A stretch of 64,000 bases of DNA, from NCBI GenBank assembly GCA_034933145.1, contig JAYFOA010000031.1, positions 1 to 64,000 on the forward strand, given 5' to 3'. This stretch comes from UBA4644 sp034933145 (GTDB lineage Bacteria > Bacillota > Clostridia > Oscillospirales > Butyricicoccaceae). The notes beneath the pieces were generated by a model. That model had not been told where the DNA came from. It was given only the letters and a program-made list of their open reading frames with translations, and ran no database searches. Below are positions 53,592 to 62,392 of the stretch, in pieces. A program made the translations under genes and the position numbers. The first letter of the stretch is position 1; every line of letters begins with the position of its first letter.

Positions 53592-53614
53592 CAATGACTA
53601 CAGGGTTTTTGTTT
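53576..53614 (+). terminator. Terminator of the tRNA unit
   Basis: A 9-base stem with a 7-base loop and a T-rich end, directly after tRNA-Tyr. Confidence 0.75.
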
Positions 53615-53845
53615 TATTACAAATATTGTCAGGATTGCAGACTTTTCATTAGGAGGGCAGCCGGTAATAGCTGCCTCCCCGATGTGCCATGTTCCTTGTT
53701 TCTTGTATTGCGCTCTAGGTTTACGTCAAATTACTCGCATCAGGGACGACTTGGTTAACTAATGCAGAGATTTATCCGAAATAATAATGTATATATGCCA
53801 GGTTTTAAAAAAAGAAAAATTTTATGGGAAATGTGGAGACATGCC

Positions 53846-55420
53846 ATGCTGATGCCAATCCAATGCAGAATCTATGCTATTGGCTGCCCTGAAGAACTCA
53901 TTTCCTCCATGCGGGAAATGGCGGAAAAAATGTTGGATATACATGGCGAATGGATCCTTTCAGATTTTCCGACAGATGAGATGCGTGGATATTGTATTAT
54001 TCTCTTTGGCACCGCATATGTGTCGTACGTTGCCCACTGGGCTTCAGACACGGCAATTCTCTGGATAGCGGAACAGCCAGATATGGCCGTACTGAAGCAG
54101 GGATTTGTGGATGCTTTGACTTTGCCGCTTGACAAAGCGCGATTTGCTGCGTCCTTTTCTCATATGGTCTGTCGGTGCCACCTGACTCGGCGCCTTGACT
54201 TACGGGAGAATGAACTGAAAACCTACTATGAGATCAGTGATGATATGCTATGGACAAAGGACGCGGCGGATCTGCACATGGATGTCAACCATGTCCTTAT
54301 CAGCCTTGTGGGAAAACCGAGGGAACAAATTGAGGGGAAACACGAAGATGAGGTCTACGGTCTCGAACCGGGTGCGGCAGGATGCAAACAAAGCGATCTT
54401 CTTGTCCGCACCACCGGCAGGATAGATTATTTTGAAGAATCCATGCCCGGCGCGGATGGTAAACAACACCATCTGCGGGTAACGAAAGCGCCCTGGCTGG
54501 ATGGACAAGGCCGGATTATCGGTACCATTGGTCTTGCAAAAGATGTTTCAGAGCTCATGAATCAGCAAACCAAGTTTGAGCTGTTTCTGGATGACCTGGA
54601 GTTGGGCGTCGTCATCGTAGACAATGAAAATACGGTTATGCAAGCAAACAGTGTATATCTGGATATCGCCGGCTTGGCGGGAAAGAAGATTGTCGGACAC
54701 AAATTAAAAAAACTTAAATTTGAAAAATCAAGAGAATTTGGTACAGAGGATTATATCATCCCCGGAACGGATGGGAAGGAAGCAATATGGACCTACAATA
54801 AGTTTGATCTGAAAGACTATTGGGGTAAAAAATACGGCTATACCTACATATTTCGCAATATCACCCTGGAAAGAAAACAAGAGAGAAGAATCAGGATGAT
54901 GGCAGTGAAGGATCAGCTGACCGGCCTTGCCAACCGTATGGGAATGTATGAATACTTTGATACTATGGATAAACGCGGCAATGCCACGTTTTTGTTTAGT
55001 GACATTGACAATTTTAAAATGGTCAATGACAGATTTGGCCATACTGTCGGGGATCGCTTGCTCAGAAGTGTCGCTGAATTGTTTGGAGATGTCCTTGTAA
55101 ACTCATTTACCGCACGAATTGGAGGAGATGAATTTATATCTGTTGTGGATGGGGGAATCGGGCGCCCGGAACTTGAGAATAAGGCAAAAATACTTTTAAA
55201 AAGCATCAAGCAACTTCCGGGTTATCCGGAGGAAGTTCTGGAAATCATATCTTTATCCATTGGAATCCTTTATCAATATCCGTTGAAAGACAGTCTTAAC
55301 AATATAATTTGCATGAGCGACGAGGGAATGTACCAGGCCAAACGTACGGGAAAAAATAGATTCTGTTTTTATGTCGCGGATGAATTTTATGAATTGCAGC
55401 GACAGCAACAGCGTATTTAA
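53846..55420 (+). CDS. PAS-GGDEF diguanylate cyclase, AT-richer than its surroundings
   Basis: About 524 residues. The first 120 residues match nothing I know (RIYAIGCPEEL; two Cys). A PAS-like region follows (YYEISDDMLWTKDAA to TIGLAKDVSEL), then a second PAS (LELGVVIVDNENTVMQANSVYL), then a GGDEF domain with intact GGDEF at the active site but without the RxxD inhibitory site. It should make c-di-GMP. ATG 53846 has GGAG 7 bases upstream; an in-frame ATG at 53762 would add 28 residues but has no site. Codon use is visibly more AT-rich than in neighbours. Confidence 0.85.
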   Translation: MLMPIQCRIYAIGCPEELISSMREMAEKMLDIHGEWILSDFPTDEMRGYCIILFGTAYVSYVAHWASDTAILWIAEQPDMAVLKQGFVDALTLPLDKARFAASFSHMVCRCHLTRRLDLRENELKTYYEISDDMLWTKDAADLHMDVNHVLISLVGKPREQIEGKHEDEVYGLEPGAAGCKQSDLLVRTTGRIDYFEESMPGADGKQHHLRVTKAPWLDGQGRIIGTIGLAKDVSELMNQQTKFELFLDDLELGVVIVDNENTVMQANSVYLDIAGLAGKKIVGHKLKKLKFEKSREFGTEDYIIPGTDGKEAIWTYNKFDLKDYWGKKYGYTYIFRNITLERKQERRIRMMAVKDQLTGLANRMGMYEYFDTMDKRGNATFLFSDIDNFKMVNDRFGHTVGDRLLRSVAELFGDVLVNSFTARIGGDEFISVVDGGIGRPELENKAKILLKSIKQLPGYPEEVLEIISLSIGILYQYPLKDSLNNIICMSDEGMYQAKRTGKNRFCFYVADEFYELQRQQQRI

Positions 55421-55439
55421 AAAACTCCGGAATGTTAAG

Positions 55440-55456
55440 CAAAAGCCTTGTGGTTT
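55440..55456 (+). repeat. Right copy of the 17-base direct repeat
   Basis: CAAAAGCCTTGTGGTTT, one mismatch to 53575-53591. Confidence 0.6.
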
Positions 55457-55476
55457 TAAAACCACAAAGCTTTTGT
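55441..55476. terminator. Terminator after the diguanylate cyclase gene
   Basis: A stem of about 15 bases flanked by A and T runs, 20 bases past the stop. Confidence 0.75.
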
Positions 55477-55555
55477 TTTCTATTTTGTGGCGTCCGAGCG
55501 TTTTATGTAGATGCAATGACCCTTCGCGGATTTGGCGTAAGGTGCAGCGGCAAAG

Positions 55556-56137
55556 TCACACATACTGGCTTTGGGGCAGCACACCGGGAAGGCTGACACT
55601 GAGAGTGACCAGCATTTCAGCCATATATCGGGCCGGATAGGGCATATCTTCATCCAGCCAGCGCTGAACGACGCCGACGCAGCCGGTAATGATAAAGGAA
55701 TGCATATATTCCGCCTGTTCCCGGGTCATGCGTCCGCTGCTGAGCAGGTTATCCATGTTCTTATCATACACAAGCATCATGATCTGCTTTTGCAGATTGA
55801 TATCGCCCCGCTCACTCAGCAGAAGCTGACAGAGCTCGGCGTTTTCTTTGATATATTCAAATATCTTTTCCACCGCCCGGACGATATCCTTGCCGGAATC
55901 GCTTTCCATGTTGTCGAAAAGATAGGAGCTGACGTTGTCGAGAAGCTCGGCTTCGATCTTGTGCATCAGATCGTACTGGTCCCGGTAGTGGGCATAGAAG
56001 GTAGTGCGGTTGACGTCCGCCTGGGCACAGATCTCTTTGACAGTGACTTGCGAAATATCTTTTGCGGCAAGCAGCTGGATAAAGCTTTTTTGCAGCACCA
56101 TCTTTGTGTACCTGACGCGCCTGTCATCCTTTTTCAT
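55556..56137 (-). CDS. TetR/AcrR family regulator
   Basis: 193 residues. The N-terminal helix-turn-helix is KDISQVTVKEICAQADVNRTTFYAHYRDQYDL, and the rest is the ligand-binding helical domain. GGAG precedes ATG 56137; the frame to 56188 is not supported. It is divergent from an MMPL transporter, and matching inverted boxes lie between them, so it most likely represses both. Confidence 0.93.
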   Translation of the reverse strand: MKKDDRRVRYTKMVLQKSFIQLLAAKDISQVTVKEICAQADVNRTTFYAHYRDQYDLMHKIEAELLDNVSSYLFDNMESDSGKDIVRAVEKIFEYIKENAELCQLLLSERGDINLQKQIMMLVYDKNMDNLLSSGRMTREQAEYMHSFIITGCVGVVQRWLDEDMPYPARYMAEMLVTLSVSLPGVLPQSQYV

Positions 56138-56184
56138 AGACACTCCAAAAAATAAAAATTTTGTAAACAGTCCAACATTTTTTA

Positions 56185-56195
56185 ACACCGTGTCG
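56185..56195 (+). promoter_or_regulatory. Candidate TetR operator, site 1
   Basis: ACACCGTGTCG, itself nearly palindromic; the same box occurs inverted at 56275-56285. It lies in the tetR leader. Confidence 0.6.
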
Positions 56196-56225
56196 GGAAA
56201 CGTACAAATCAGAAGTATCTGCCTG

Positions 56226-56254
56226 TTGATTTATCAGCACAGCGTTATTATGCT
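56226..56254 (+). promoter_or_regulatory. Candidate promoter of the MMPL operon
   Basis: TTGATT, 17 bases, TATGCT on the plus strand; its -10 overlaps that of the divergent tetR promoter. Confidence 0.45.
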
Positions 56255-56275
56255 ATAGGTACTGCCGTTTGTCAA
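56247..56275 (-). promoter_or_regulatory. Promoter of the tetR gene
   Basis: On the minus strand TTGACA, 17 bases, CATAAT. The -35 touches operator site 2. Confidence 0.7.
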
Positions 56276-56285
56276 CACGGTGTCG
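56275..56285 (-). promoter_or_regulatory. Candidate TetR operator, site 2
   Basis: CGACACCGTGT on the minus strand, the inverted copy of site 1. It abuts the tetR -35 and lies just downstream of the MMPL start point. Confidence 0.6.
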
Positions 56286-56310
56286 AATAATGTTCGGGAG
56301 GTAGGGGAAA

Positions 56311-56350
56311 AGATATGCCGACCAGCATCTCTGCTCTATCCGGCATATCT
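56311..56350 (+). promoter_or_regulatory. Inverted repeat in the MMPL leader
   Basis: Perfect 10-base arms AGATATGCCG and CGGCATATCT around a 20-base loop that itself holds AGCA/TGCT. The first arm contains the start codon of a short leader ORF. Confidence 0.65.
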
Positions 56351-56365
56351 CATGTGAACAGATGA
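56315..56365 (+). CDS. Possible 16-residue leader peptide coupled to the MMPL gene
   Basis: MPTSISALSGISHVNR. GGGAGG and AGGGG lie just upstream, whereas the MMPL ATG has no Shine-Dalgarno of its own. The leader stop overlaps that ATG (ATGA), so ribosomes could pass from leader to transporter. Evidence is positional only. Confidence 0.45.
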   Translation: MPTSISALSGISHVNR

Positions 56366-58482
56366 GTAAGGTTTCAGATTTTGTTGTTAGGAAAAGGAAG
56401 ATCGTTATCCTTATCTTCCTGCTGCTCGCAGTGGCAAGCGCTGTTGTCTTCCCGATGGTGGGCGTCAACTATAATATGGTGGACTACCTGCCGCAGGGGG
56501 CGCAATCCACCACTGCGATCGAGATCATGGACACAGAGTTCGGGGCAAAAATGCCGAACGGAAAGGTGATGATCTCGGGCGTAACGGTACGCGAAGCGCT
56601 GGAGTACAAGGCGCAGCTCGCCGCGGTTGAAGGCGTGGATTCCGTCGCCTGGCTCGACGATGCGGTAGGCGCGGATGTCCTGGCCACGACGCCGGTTGAG
56701 TTTCTGGATGCCGCCCTGCTGAAGAACTATTACCGGGACGACACCGCCTTGTATTCCATTGAGATCCACAGCGGAAAGGAAACAGACGCCGTTGCCGCCA
56801 TCCGGGATATTATTGGAGAAAATAATGCGGTGGCGGGTGAAGCGGTCAATATTGCGACCTCCCAGCAGATGGCAGTAACCGAGGTAATCAAGGCGTTTGC
56901 CATTCTGCTTCCGGTCATTTTCGCGATCCTGATCCTTACCACCAATTCCTGGGCGGAACCGCTGCTGTTTTTGGCCTCCATCGGGGTTGCGGTAATCATC
57001 AATATGGGGTCGAATATCTTTTTCGGGGAAATATCATTTATCACCCGGACGGTCAGCCCGATCCTGCAGCTGGCGGTATCTCTCGACTACGCGATCTTCC
57101 TGCTGCACAGCTTCCGCGAGTTCCGGCTCACCTATGAGCCGGAAGAGGCAATGAAGCGCGCTATGAAAGAGGCCGTATCCGCCATTGCGGCCAGTGCCGC
57201 CACGACGGTGTTCGGATTTTTGGCACTGACCTTCATGCGCTTTCAAATCGGGGGAGACCTGGGGATCAACCTGGTCAAAGGGGTGCTGCTGAGCTTTGTA
57301 TCCGTCATGATCTTCCTCCCGGCGCTGACGCTTTCCTGCATTCGGCTGATCGACCGGACGGCGCACCGTCCGCTGGTTCCCGCGCTCCGCGGCGCTGGAA
57401 AGCATCTGCTGCAGGTCAGCCTTCCGCTGCTGGTCGCGGCGGTCATTGTGGTGGTTCCCAGCTTTCTTGCACAGTCAAATGCTGAGTTTATGTACGGCGC
57501 GGGCAGCGCTGCAGAAGCATCCCGAGCGGGGCAGGATGAACTGAAGATTGAAGATCGGTTCGGGAAAGAAAACCTGTTGGCACTGCTCGTTCCCCGAGGG
57601 GACACAGGTGCCGAGGTCGAGCTATGCGCCGAACTGCAGGAGATCCCACATGTTACCGGCCTTGTTGCTTATGTCACTACGGTAGGGGCTGAAATCCCGC
57701 CGGAATACCTGTCCGCTGATATTACGGGGCAATTTTATTCTGAGGGATATGCCAGAATCATCCTTTACACTGACACGGCGGATGAGGGGGATGCTGCATT
57801 TGCGACAGTCGGGGAGATTCGGGATACGGCAGCCCGGCATTACGACCATGCGTACCTGGCCGGAGAAAGTGCCACGCTCTACGATATGAAAAACGTGGTT
57901 TCCACGGATACAAAAATTGTTAATTTTTGTGCGGTGCTGGGGATTTTCCTTGTGCTTCTTCTCACGTTCCGCTCCCTCACCATTCCGCTGTTCCTTCTGT
58001 TTACAATCGAAACGGCGATTTGGATCAACCTCTCTTTCGCATATTTTACAGGTAATGCATTCAGCTTCATCGGCTATTTGGTAATTAGTACCGTGCAGCT
58101 TGGGTCCACGGTGGACTATGCGATTTTACTGACCGACCGCTATCTTGAAAACCGAAAATCCCTTCCGAAGAAAGAGGCAATGCAGACGGCGCTCGGAAAT
58201 AATCTTTGGGCTATTCTTACCTCGGCGGCCATTCTTTCCATGGCTGGATTCACATTGGCAATGACCTCTACCAATCCGATCATTGCGGAGCTGGGAACCC
58301 TGCTGGGCCGCGGGACACTGCTGTCCCTTTTGATGGTCACCTGCGTACAGCCTGCGCTGCTCACTTTGTTTGACCAGGTCATCCAGAAAACGACCCTTGC
58401 ACATGGCTTTCATCAGGGGCATTATCCAGGCGGAACTGCTATACGGACATCCCATGCCGGAAAAGGAGATAAACGTAAATGA
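56362..58482 (+). CDS. MMPL/RND superfamily transporter
   Basis: 706 residues with two MMPL units, each with one helix, a large outside loop and five helices (VVRKRKIVILIFLLL at the start; LAVSLDYAIFLLHSFRE and QLGSTVDYAILLTDRYLE with the membrane Asp). The family exports lipids, drugs or other hydrophobic compounds with proton coupling. It is controlled by the divergent TetR, most likely. Its stop overlaps the next start. Confidence 0.92.
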   Translation: MSKVSDFVVRKRKIVILIFLLLAVASAVVFPMVGVNYNMVDYLPQGAQSTTAIEIMDTEFGAKMPNGKVMISGVTVREALEYKAQLAAVEGVDSVAWLDDAVGADVLATTPVEFLDAALLKNYYRDDTALYSIEIHSGKETDAVAAIRDIIGENNAVAGEAVNIATSQQMAVTEVIKAFAILLPVIFAILILTTNSWAEPLLFLASIGVAVIINMGSNIFFGEISFITRTVSPILQLAVSLDYAIFLLHSFREFRLTYEPEEAMKRAMKEAVSAIAASAATTVFGFLALTFMRFQIGGDLGINLVKGVLLSFVSVMIFLPALTLSCIRLIDRTAHRPLVPALRGAGKHLLQVSLPLLVAAVIVVVPSFLAQSNAEFMYGAGSAAEASRAGQDELKIEDRFGKENLLALLVPRGDTGAEVELCAELQEIPHVTGLVAYVTTVGAEIPPEYLSADITGQFYSEGYARIILYTDTADEGDAAFATVGEIRDTAARHYDHAYLAGESATLYDMKNVVSTDTKIVNFCAVLGIFLVLLLTFRSLTIPLFLLFTIETAIWINLSFAYFTGNAFSFIGYLVISTVQLGSTVDYAILLTDRYLENRKSLPKKEAMQTALGNNLWAILTSAAILSMAGFTLAMTSTNPIIAELGTLLGRGTLLSLLMVTCVQPALLTLFDQVIQKTTLAHGFHQGHYPGGTAIRTSHAGKGDKRK

Positions 58483-60002
58483 AAAAGATTTTATCCGCAT
58501 TTTTAGCGGCCATCTTGCTGGCGGCGGCGTCTTTACCTGCTTTTGCGGCGGATGTGCCCTCGCAGAAGGAAGAGGTCGTTTACGGTATCTTGAACACTGA
58601 CGGAGGTGTGAACCAGATCTATGTGGTCAACAGCTTTTTGGGCGGGGAGATTGTTGATTACGGCGATTATACGGCAGTTAAAAACCTGACGACGTCCGAA
58701 GCTCTGACCCTGAATGGCGATAAAATCACTGTGGCTACGGTGGCCGACCGGCTGTATTATCAGGGGACAATGACCTCTAAAGAGCTGCCATGGCAGTTCG
58801 CAGTCACTTATCATCTGGACGGAAAGCAGCTTCCGGCGGAAGAACTGGGCGGGAAAAGCGGGAAACTCGAGATCCGGATCTCCGTTGTGCAGAATGACAA
58901 AATAAACGATACCTTCTTTAAAAACTATGCCCTGCAGATCTCGCTGAAACTCGATACCGATCTGTGCGAAGGGATTGTGGCCGACGGTGCGACCATCGCA
59001 GATGCGGGCAGCGCTAAGCAGATCAGTTATACCGTGCTGCCCGGAAACAATGCAGAATTCTCGGTAATGGCCGCCGTGCATGATTTCGAAATGGATGCAA
59101 TCTCGATCAATGGGATTCGCCTGGTTCTGTCTTTTGACAGCGCCGATATCACACAGCAAATTTCGCAACTGACCGATGCTGTCCGGCAGTTGGACAACGG
59201 TGCGGGAGAATTGCTGAGCGGGACAAAAAAACTGGCTGCCGGAATGGAAGACTATCTGAGCGGACTCAAGGCTTTTCAGAACGGCATAGGCCAGATGACA
59301 AGCGGGATCGGCGGGCTGTCGGATGGCGCAGCTTCCCTGCGTGATGGCTTGTCGGTGCTTTCCGGGCAGGGAGACGCACTGGCTGCCGGCGCGTTGGCGA
59401 TTCAGCAGGCCACCTTTGATGCCGTCAATGCGCAGATCGCCCAGATGGGGCTTTCTCTTCCCACGCTGACCCCTAATAATTACAGCGCGGTCCTTGGCGC
59501 CGTTCCCCAGCTTGCCGCGGCCAAAGCACAGCTGGATGGGGCCGTGCAGTTTACGGAAGGCCTCCAAAGCTATACGGACGGCGTATCCCAACTGAGCGTC
59601 GGTGCCGGGGCGCTGGCCGACGGAGCGGCGCAGCTGCAGGGATCGGCACCCACATTGGCCTCTTCCGCGGGGCAGCTGTACCAGGCAGGCGCACAGCTGA
59701 ATACCGCGATCAAGCAGCTACGGGACGGGATTGCCGCCTATAAGGACGGGACTGAAGAGCTGCGGGGCAAAACGGCGGACGCTGGTGCGGAAGAACAGAT
59801 TGGCAGCATTCTGGATGGTATTTCCGGCGGCGATGAAGCCGTAGTGTCCTTTGTGTCAGAGAAAAACACCCATGTGGACGCGGTCCAATTTGTTCTGAAG
59901 ACCGCCGCAATTGAGCGCCCGGCGGCCGCGCCGACCGAAGATTCCACACCCGTACAGCTCACCTTTTGGCAGAAGCTGCTCAGGCTTTTTGGATGGGGCT
60001 AA
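58479..60002 (+). CDS. Secreted Leu/Gly heptad-repeat protein (YhgE/Pip-like partner)
   Basis: 507 residues with a signal peptide (MKKILSAFLAAILLAAASLPAFA). A beta-rich N-part (residues 30-220) is followed by helical repeats with the xxxLxxG heptad pattern (LDNGAGELLSGTKKLAAGM; LADGAAQLQGSAPTLASS) and a C-terminal hydrophobic tip (FWQKLLRLFGWG). In Clostridia such proteins are often coupled to MMPL transporters, as here with ATGA overlap, and may form the outside part of the exporter. Confidence 0.87.
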   Translation: MKKILSAFLAAILLAAASLPAFAADVPSQKEEVVYGILNTDGGVNQIYVVNSFLGGEIVDYGDYTAVKNLTTSEALTLNGDKITVATVADRLYYQGTMTSKELPWQFAVTYHLDGKQLPAEELGGKSGKLEIRISVVQNDKINDTFFKNYALQISLKLDTDLCEGIVADGATIADAGSAKQISYTVLPGNNAEFSVMAAVHDFEMDAISINGIRLVLSFDSADITQQISQLTDAVRQLDNGAGELLSGTKKLAAGMEDYLSGLKAFQNGIGQMTSGIGGLSDGAASLRDGLSVLSGQGDALAAGALAIQQATFDAVNAQIAQMGLSLPTLTPNNYSAVLGAVPQLAAAKAQLDGAVQFTEGLQSYTDGVSQLSVGAGALADGAAQLQGSAPTLASSAGQLYQAGAQLNTAIKQLRDGIAAYKDGTEELRGKTADAGAEEQIGSILDGISGGDEAVVSFVSEKNTHVDAVQFVLKTAAIERPAAAPTEDSTPVQLTFWQKLLRLFGWG

Positions 60003-60072
60003 GCGTAGTTTCTCCGGCGTAAATAGTGCCGCAGACTTCGGTTTAGCTCCTTCTCCGGCATGCAATAATAAA

Positions 60073-60104
60073 AAAGGCGTCCGCGCATATGCACGGACGC
60101 CTTT
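60073..60104. terminator. Bidirectional terminator
   Basis: An 11-base stem with A-run before; the loop holds a small palindrome. It lies between the convergent MMPL unit and the cupin gene. Confidence 0.8.
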
Positions 60105-60115
60105 GATTCAGGATG

Positions 60116-60460
60116 CTACGGAAGGATAACTGCCAGCATGCGTGCCGGCCGATCGCCGCGGTTTTCAACGCTGTGGATTATACCGTTGGCGGCGAAAGCA
60201 GCATCTCCCGGGTGAAGGATGGATTCGTTCCCGTCCTCGGTGACGGTCAGCTCCCCCTCCAGAACATAATAGATTTCTGCGTCCGGGCCGTGAGGATGAA
60301 GGCCAATGCTGTCACCCGGATCAAAAAAGAATTCCGTAAACAGCGTACATTTGCCCAGCATGGCATCCGGCTCCAGAATATGCCGGTTCTCCAGCGTTCC
60401 GCTGCCACCGCGGATATGATCACGTACCTGCATGCGCTGACTTTCTTTCCGAACAATCAT
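60116..60460 (-). CDS. Cupin domain protein
   Basis: 114 residues. The two cupin motifs are GLHPHGPDAEIYYVLEGEL and PGDAAFAANGIIHSVEN, with His and Glu ligands for one metal. The start at 60460 is 4 bases after the decarboxylase beta stop, so it is the last gene of that operon. Function unknown; a regulatory or enzymatic role near oxaloacetate or pyruvate is possible. Confidence 0.87.
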   Translation of the reverse strand: MIVRKESQRMQVRDHIRGGSGTLENRHILEPDAMLGKCTLFTEFFFDPGDSIGLHPHGPDAEIYYVLEGELTVTEDGNESILHPGDAAFAANGIIHSVENRGDRPARMLAVILP

Positions 60461-60464
60461 AGGA

Positions 60465-61649
60465 TTACCCGAAGACTGCCAGCAGGAAGCCAGCGGCAAC
60501 AGCGGAGCCGATGACACCGGCCACGTTCGGGCCCATGGCGTGCATCAGCAGGAAGTTGCTGGGATTGGCCTTTTGACCTTCCACCTGAGAAACGCGGGCG
60601 GCCATCGGGACGGCGGAAACGCCGGCGGAACCGATGAGCGGATTAATCTTGCCGCCGGAGAGCTTATACATCAGCTTGCCGAACAGCACGCCGCCGACAG
60701 TAGACATGCAGAAAGCGAACAGGCCGAGGAAGACGATCTTGATGGTGCTCCAGGTCAGGAAGCGATCGGCCACCGTGGTAGCGCCCACGCTGGTTGCCAG
60801 GAAGATGGTTACAATGTTCATCAGCGCGTTCTGTGCGGTATCGGACAGACGGTCGGTAAGGCCGCATTCCTTAAAGAGATTGCCCAGCATGAGCATGCCA
60901 AGCAGCGGAGCGACCGACGGCAGAAGCAGCACGGTGAAGATAATGACCACGATCGGGAACATGATCTTCACTTTTTTGCTGACGGGGCGGAGCTGTTCCA
61001 TCTTTGTTTCGCGCTCTTTCTTAGTGGTAAGAGCGCGCATGATCGGAGGCTGAATCAGGGGAATCAGCGCCATGTAAGAATAAGCGGCAATGGCGATGGG
61101 GCCGAGTAGCGTTGGCGCCAGCTTTGTGGTAAGCCAGATGGCCGTGGGGCCATCCGCGCCGCCGATGATGCCGATGGAGGCTGCGGCATTTCCGTTAAAG
61201 CCGAGAAGAATGGCAGTGACAAAGGCGCAGTAGATACCGAGCTGGGCCGCTGCGCCGAGCAGGAGGCTCTTCGGGTTGGCCAGCAGCGGACCAAAATCCG
61301 TCATTGCGCCGACGCCCATGAAGATCAGCGAGGGATATACGCCGGCCTTGACGCCGATATATAGGATATCCAGAAGTCCGCCTTCCCGGAGAACATCGCC
61401 GTAGCCTTTGGTGTGGGCGATGACCTGATCCCATAGCTCGGGCGTAAAGACGTTGGCGCCCGGCAGGTTGGTCAGCAGCACGCCAAACGCGATGCCGACC
61501 AGCAGTAAAGGTTCGAATTTTTTAACAATGGCCAGGTAAAACAGAACACAGGCCAGCGCGATCATGATCAGCTGACGCGGATCATCAAAAATGTGGGCGA
61601 AACCGGAGGTCTGCCAGATTTTTTCAAGAGGTCCCAGGATCCAAGCCAT
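60465..61649 (-). CDS. Sodium-translocating decarboxylase beta subunit
   Basis: 394 residues, about eleven helices. GNAAASIGIIGGADGPTAIW holds the essential Asp of the sodium channel and GPNVAGVIGSAVAAG ends the protein, as in OadB/MmdB/GcdB. It decarboxylates carboxybiotin and pumps sodium out. GAGG precedes ATG 61649. Confidence 0.95.
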   Translation of the reverse strand: MAWILGPLEKIWQTSGFAHIFDDPRQLIMIALACVLFYLAIVKKFEPLLLVGIAFGVLLTNLPGANVFTPELWDQVIAHTKGYGDVLREGGLLDILYIGVKAGVYPSLIFMGVGAMTDFGPLLANPKSLLLGAAAQLGIYCAFVTAILLGFNGNAAASIGIIGGADGPTAIWLTTKLAPTLLGPIAIAAYSYMALIPLIQPPIMRALTTKKERETKMEQLRPVSKKVKIMFPIVVIIFTVLLLPSVAPLLGMLMLGNLFKECGLTDRLSDTAQNALMNIVTIFLATSVGATTVADRFLTWSTIKIVFLGLFAFCMSTVGGVLFGKLMYKLSGGKINPLIGSAGVSAVPMAARVSQVEGQKANPSNFLLMHAMGPNVAGVIGSAVAAGFLLAVFG

Positions 61650-61659
61650 AGCGATCACC

Positions 61660-62052
61660 TCAGCGCAGAACGACCAGCGGAGCGCCGGTATCCACCGTGG
61701 CACCCTTCTGGACGATCACCTGCGCCACGACACCATCCCGGGGAGCGGCAATGTCGTTCTCCATCTTCATGGCTTCCAAAACCACCAGCACCTGTCCGGC
61801 CTTGACACTGTCACCTGCCGCCACCTTGACGGCGAGAATGGTACCGGGCATAGGTGCGGTCACGGACTCACCGGCGGCAACAGCAACGGGCGTTGCGGCA
61901 GGTGCAGCCGCCGGGGCAACCGGCGCCGCGGGTGCAGCAGCAGGTGCGGGCACAGCCGGAGAAGCGGCCGCATACTCATCCTGCAGGATTGCCTGGCCAT
62001 GTTCGACCTCGATCTCGTAGGTGGTGCCGTTGAGCGTTACTTTATATTTCAT
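61660..62052 (-). CDS. Biotin carrier subunit of the decarboxylase
   Basis: 130 residues: a short N-terminal part, an Ala/Pro-rich flexible linker (residues 30-60), and a biotinyl domain with the EAMKMEN site, whose lysine carries biotin. The biotin ligase at 46351-47055 should modify it. It starts 11 bases after the gamma subunit gene. Confidence 0.95.
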   Translation of the reverse strand: MKYKVTLNGTTYEIEVEHGQAILQDEYAAASPAVPAPAAAPAAPVAPAAAPAATPVAVAAGESVTAPMPGTILAVKVAAGDSVKAGQVLVVLEAMKMENDIAAPRDGVVAQVIVQKGATVDTGAPLVVLR

Positions 62053-62063
62053 GACAGTTTTCC

Positions 62064-62390
62064 TCACTTTACCTTCCGAATACTCTTGAAACGCAGCTCG
62101 CAAAGCGGCGCCCCGATCTGTTCGGCCACAATGGCCATCAGCATGGCGGCGGTGCGGTCATCCACATCATGCAGGTCGATGCCGCCGCAGCTGCCCTTTG
62201 CCCGAGGCAAAGCGTCCGGTACGACGGGTGCGGGTGGCGCCGCAGGCGCGGTGCCGGCTGCAGCTGCCGCCTTGGCAGTGCCTTTGCCCAGCAGATGGAT
62301 GACCCCCATCAGCATGACCAGCATGAAAAAGACGACCAGCATACCGAGAAGGGACAGACCCAGCGCCTCTCCGATTCCGATGTTGTCCAT
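62064..62390 (-). CDS. OadG family (gamma) subunit
   Basis: 108 residues with one N-terminal membrane helix (LGLSLLGMLVVFFMLVMLMG), an Ala/Pro linker, and a C-terminal helix (DDRTAAMLMAIVAEQIG) ending in a basic tail. Gamma subunits hold alpha to beta. It starts 2 bases after the alpha gene. Confidence 0.88.
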   Translation of the reverse strand: MDNIGIGEALGLSLLGMLVVFFMLVMLMGVIHLLGKGTAKAAAAAGTAPAAPPAPVVPDALPRAKGSCGGIDLHDVDDRTAAMLMAIVAEQIGAPLCELRFKSIRKVK

Positions 62391-62392
62391 CC

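Noticed and set aside
53652..53679. Hairpin before the diguanylate cyclase as a c-di-GMP riboswitch
   Set aside because: None of the GEMM core sequence is visible; it is a simple hairpin with a bulge.
61900..61970. Low-complexity GC repeat
   Set aside because: It encodes the usual Ala/Pro linker of the biotin carrier.
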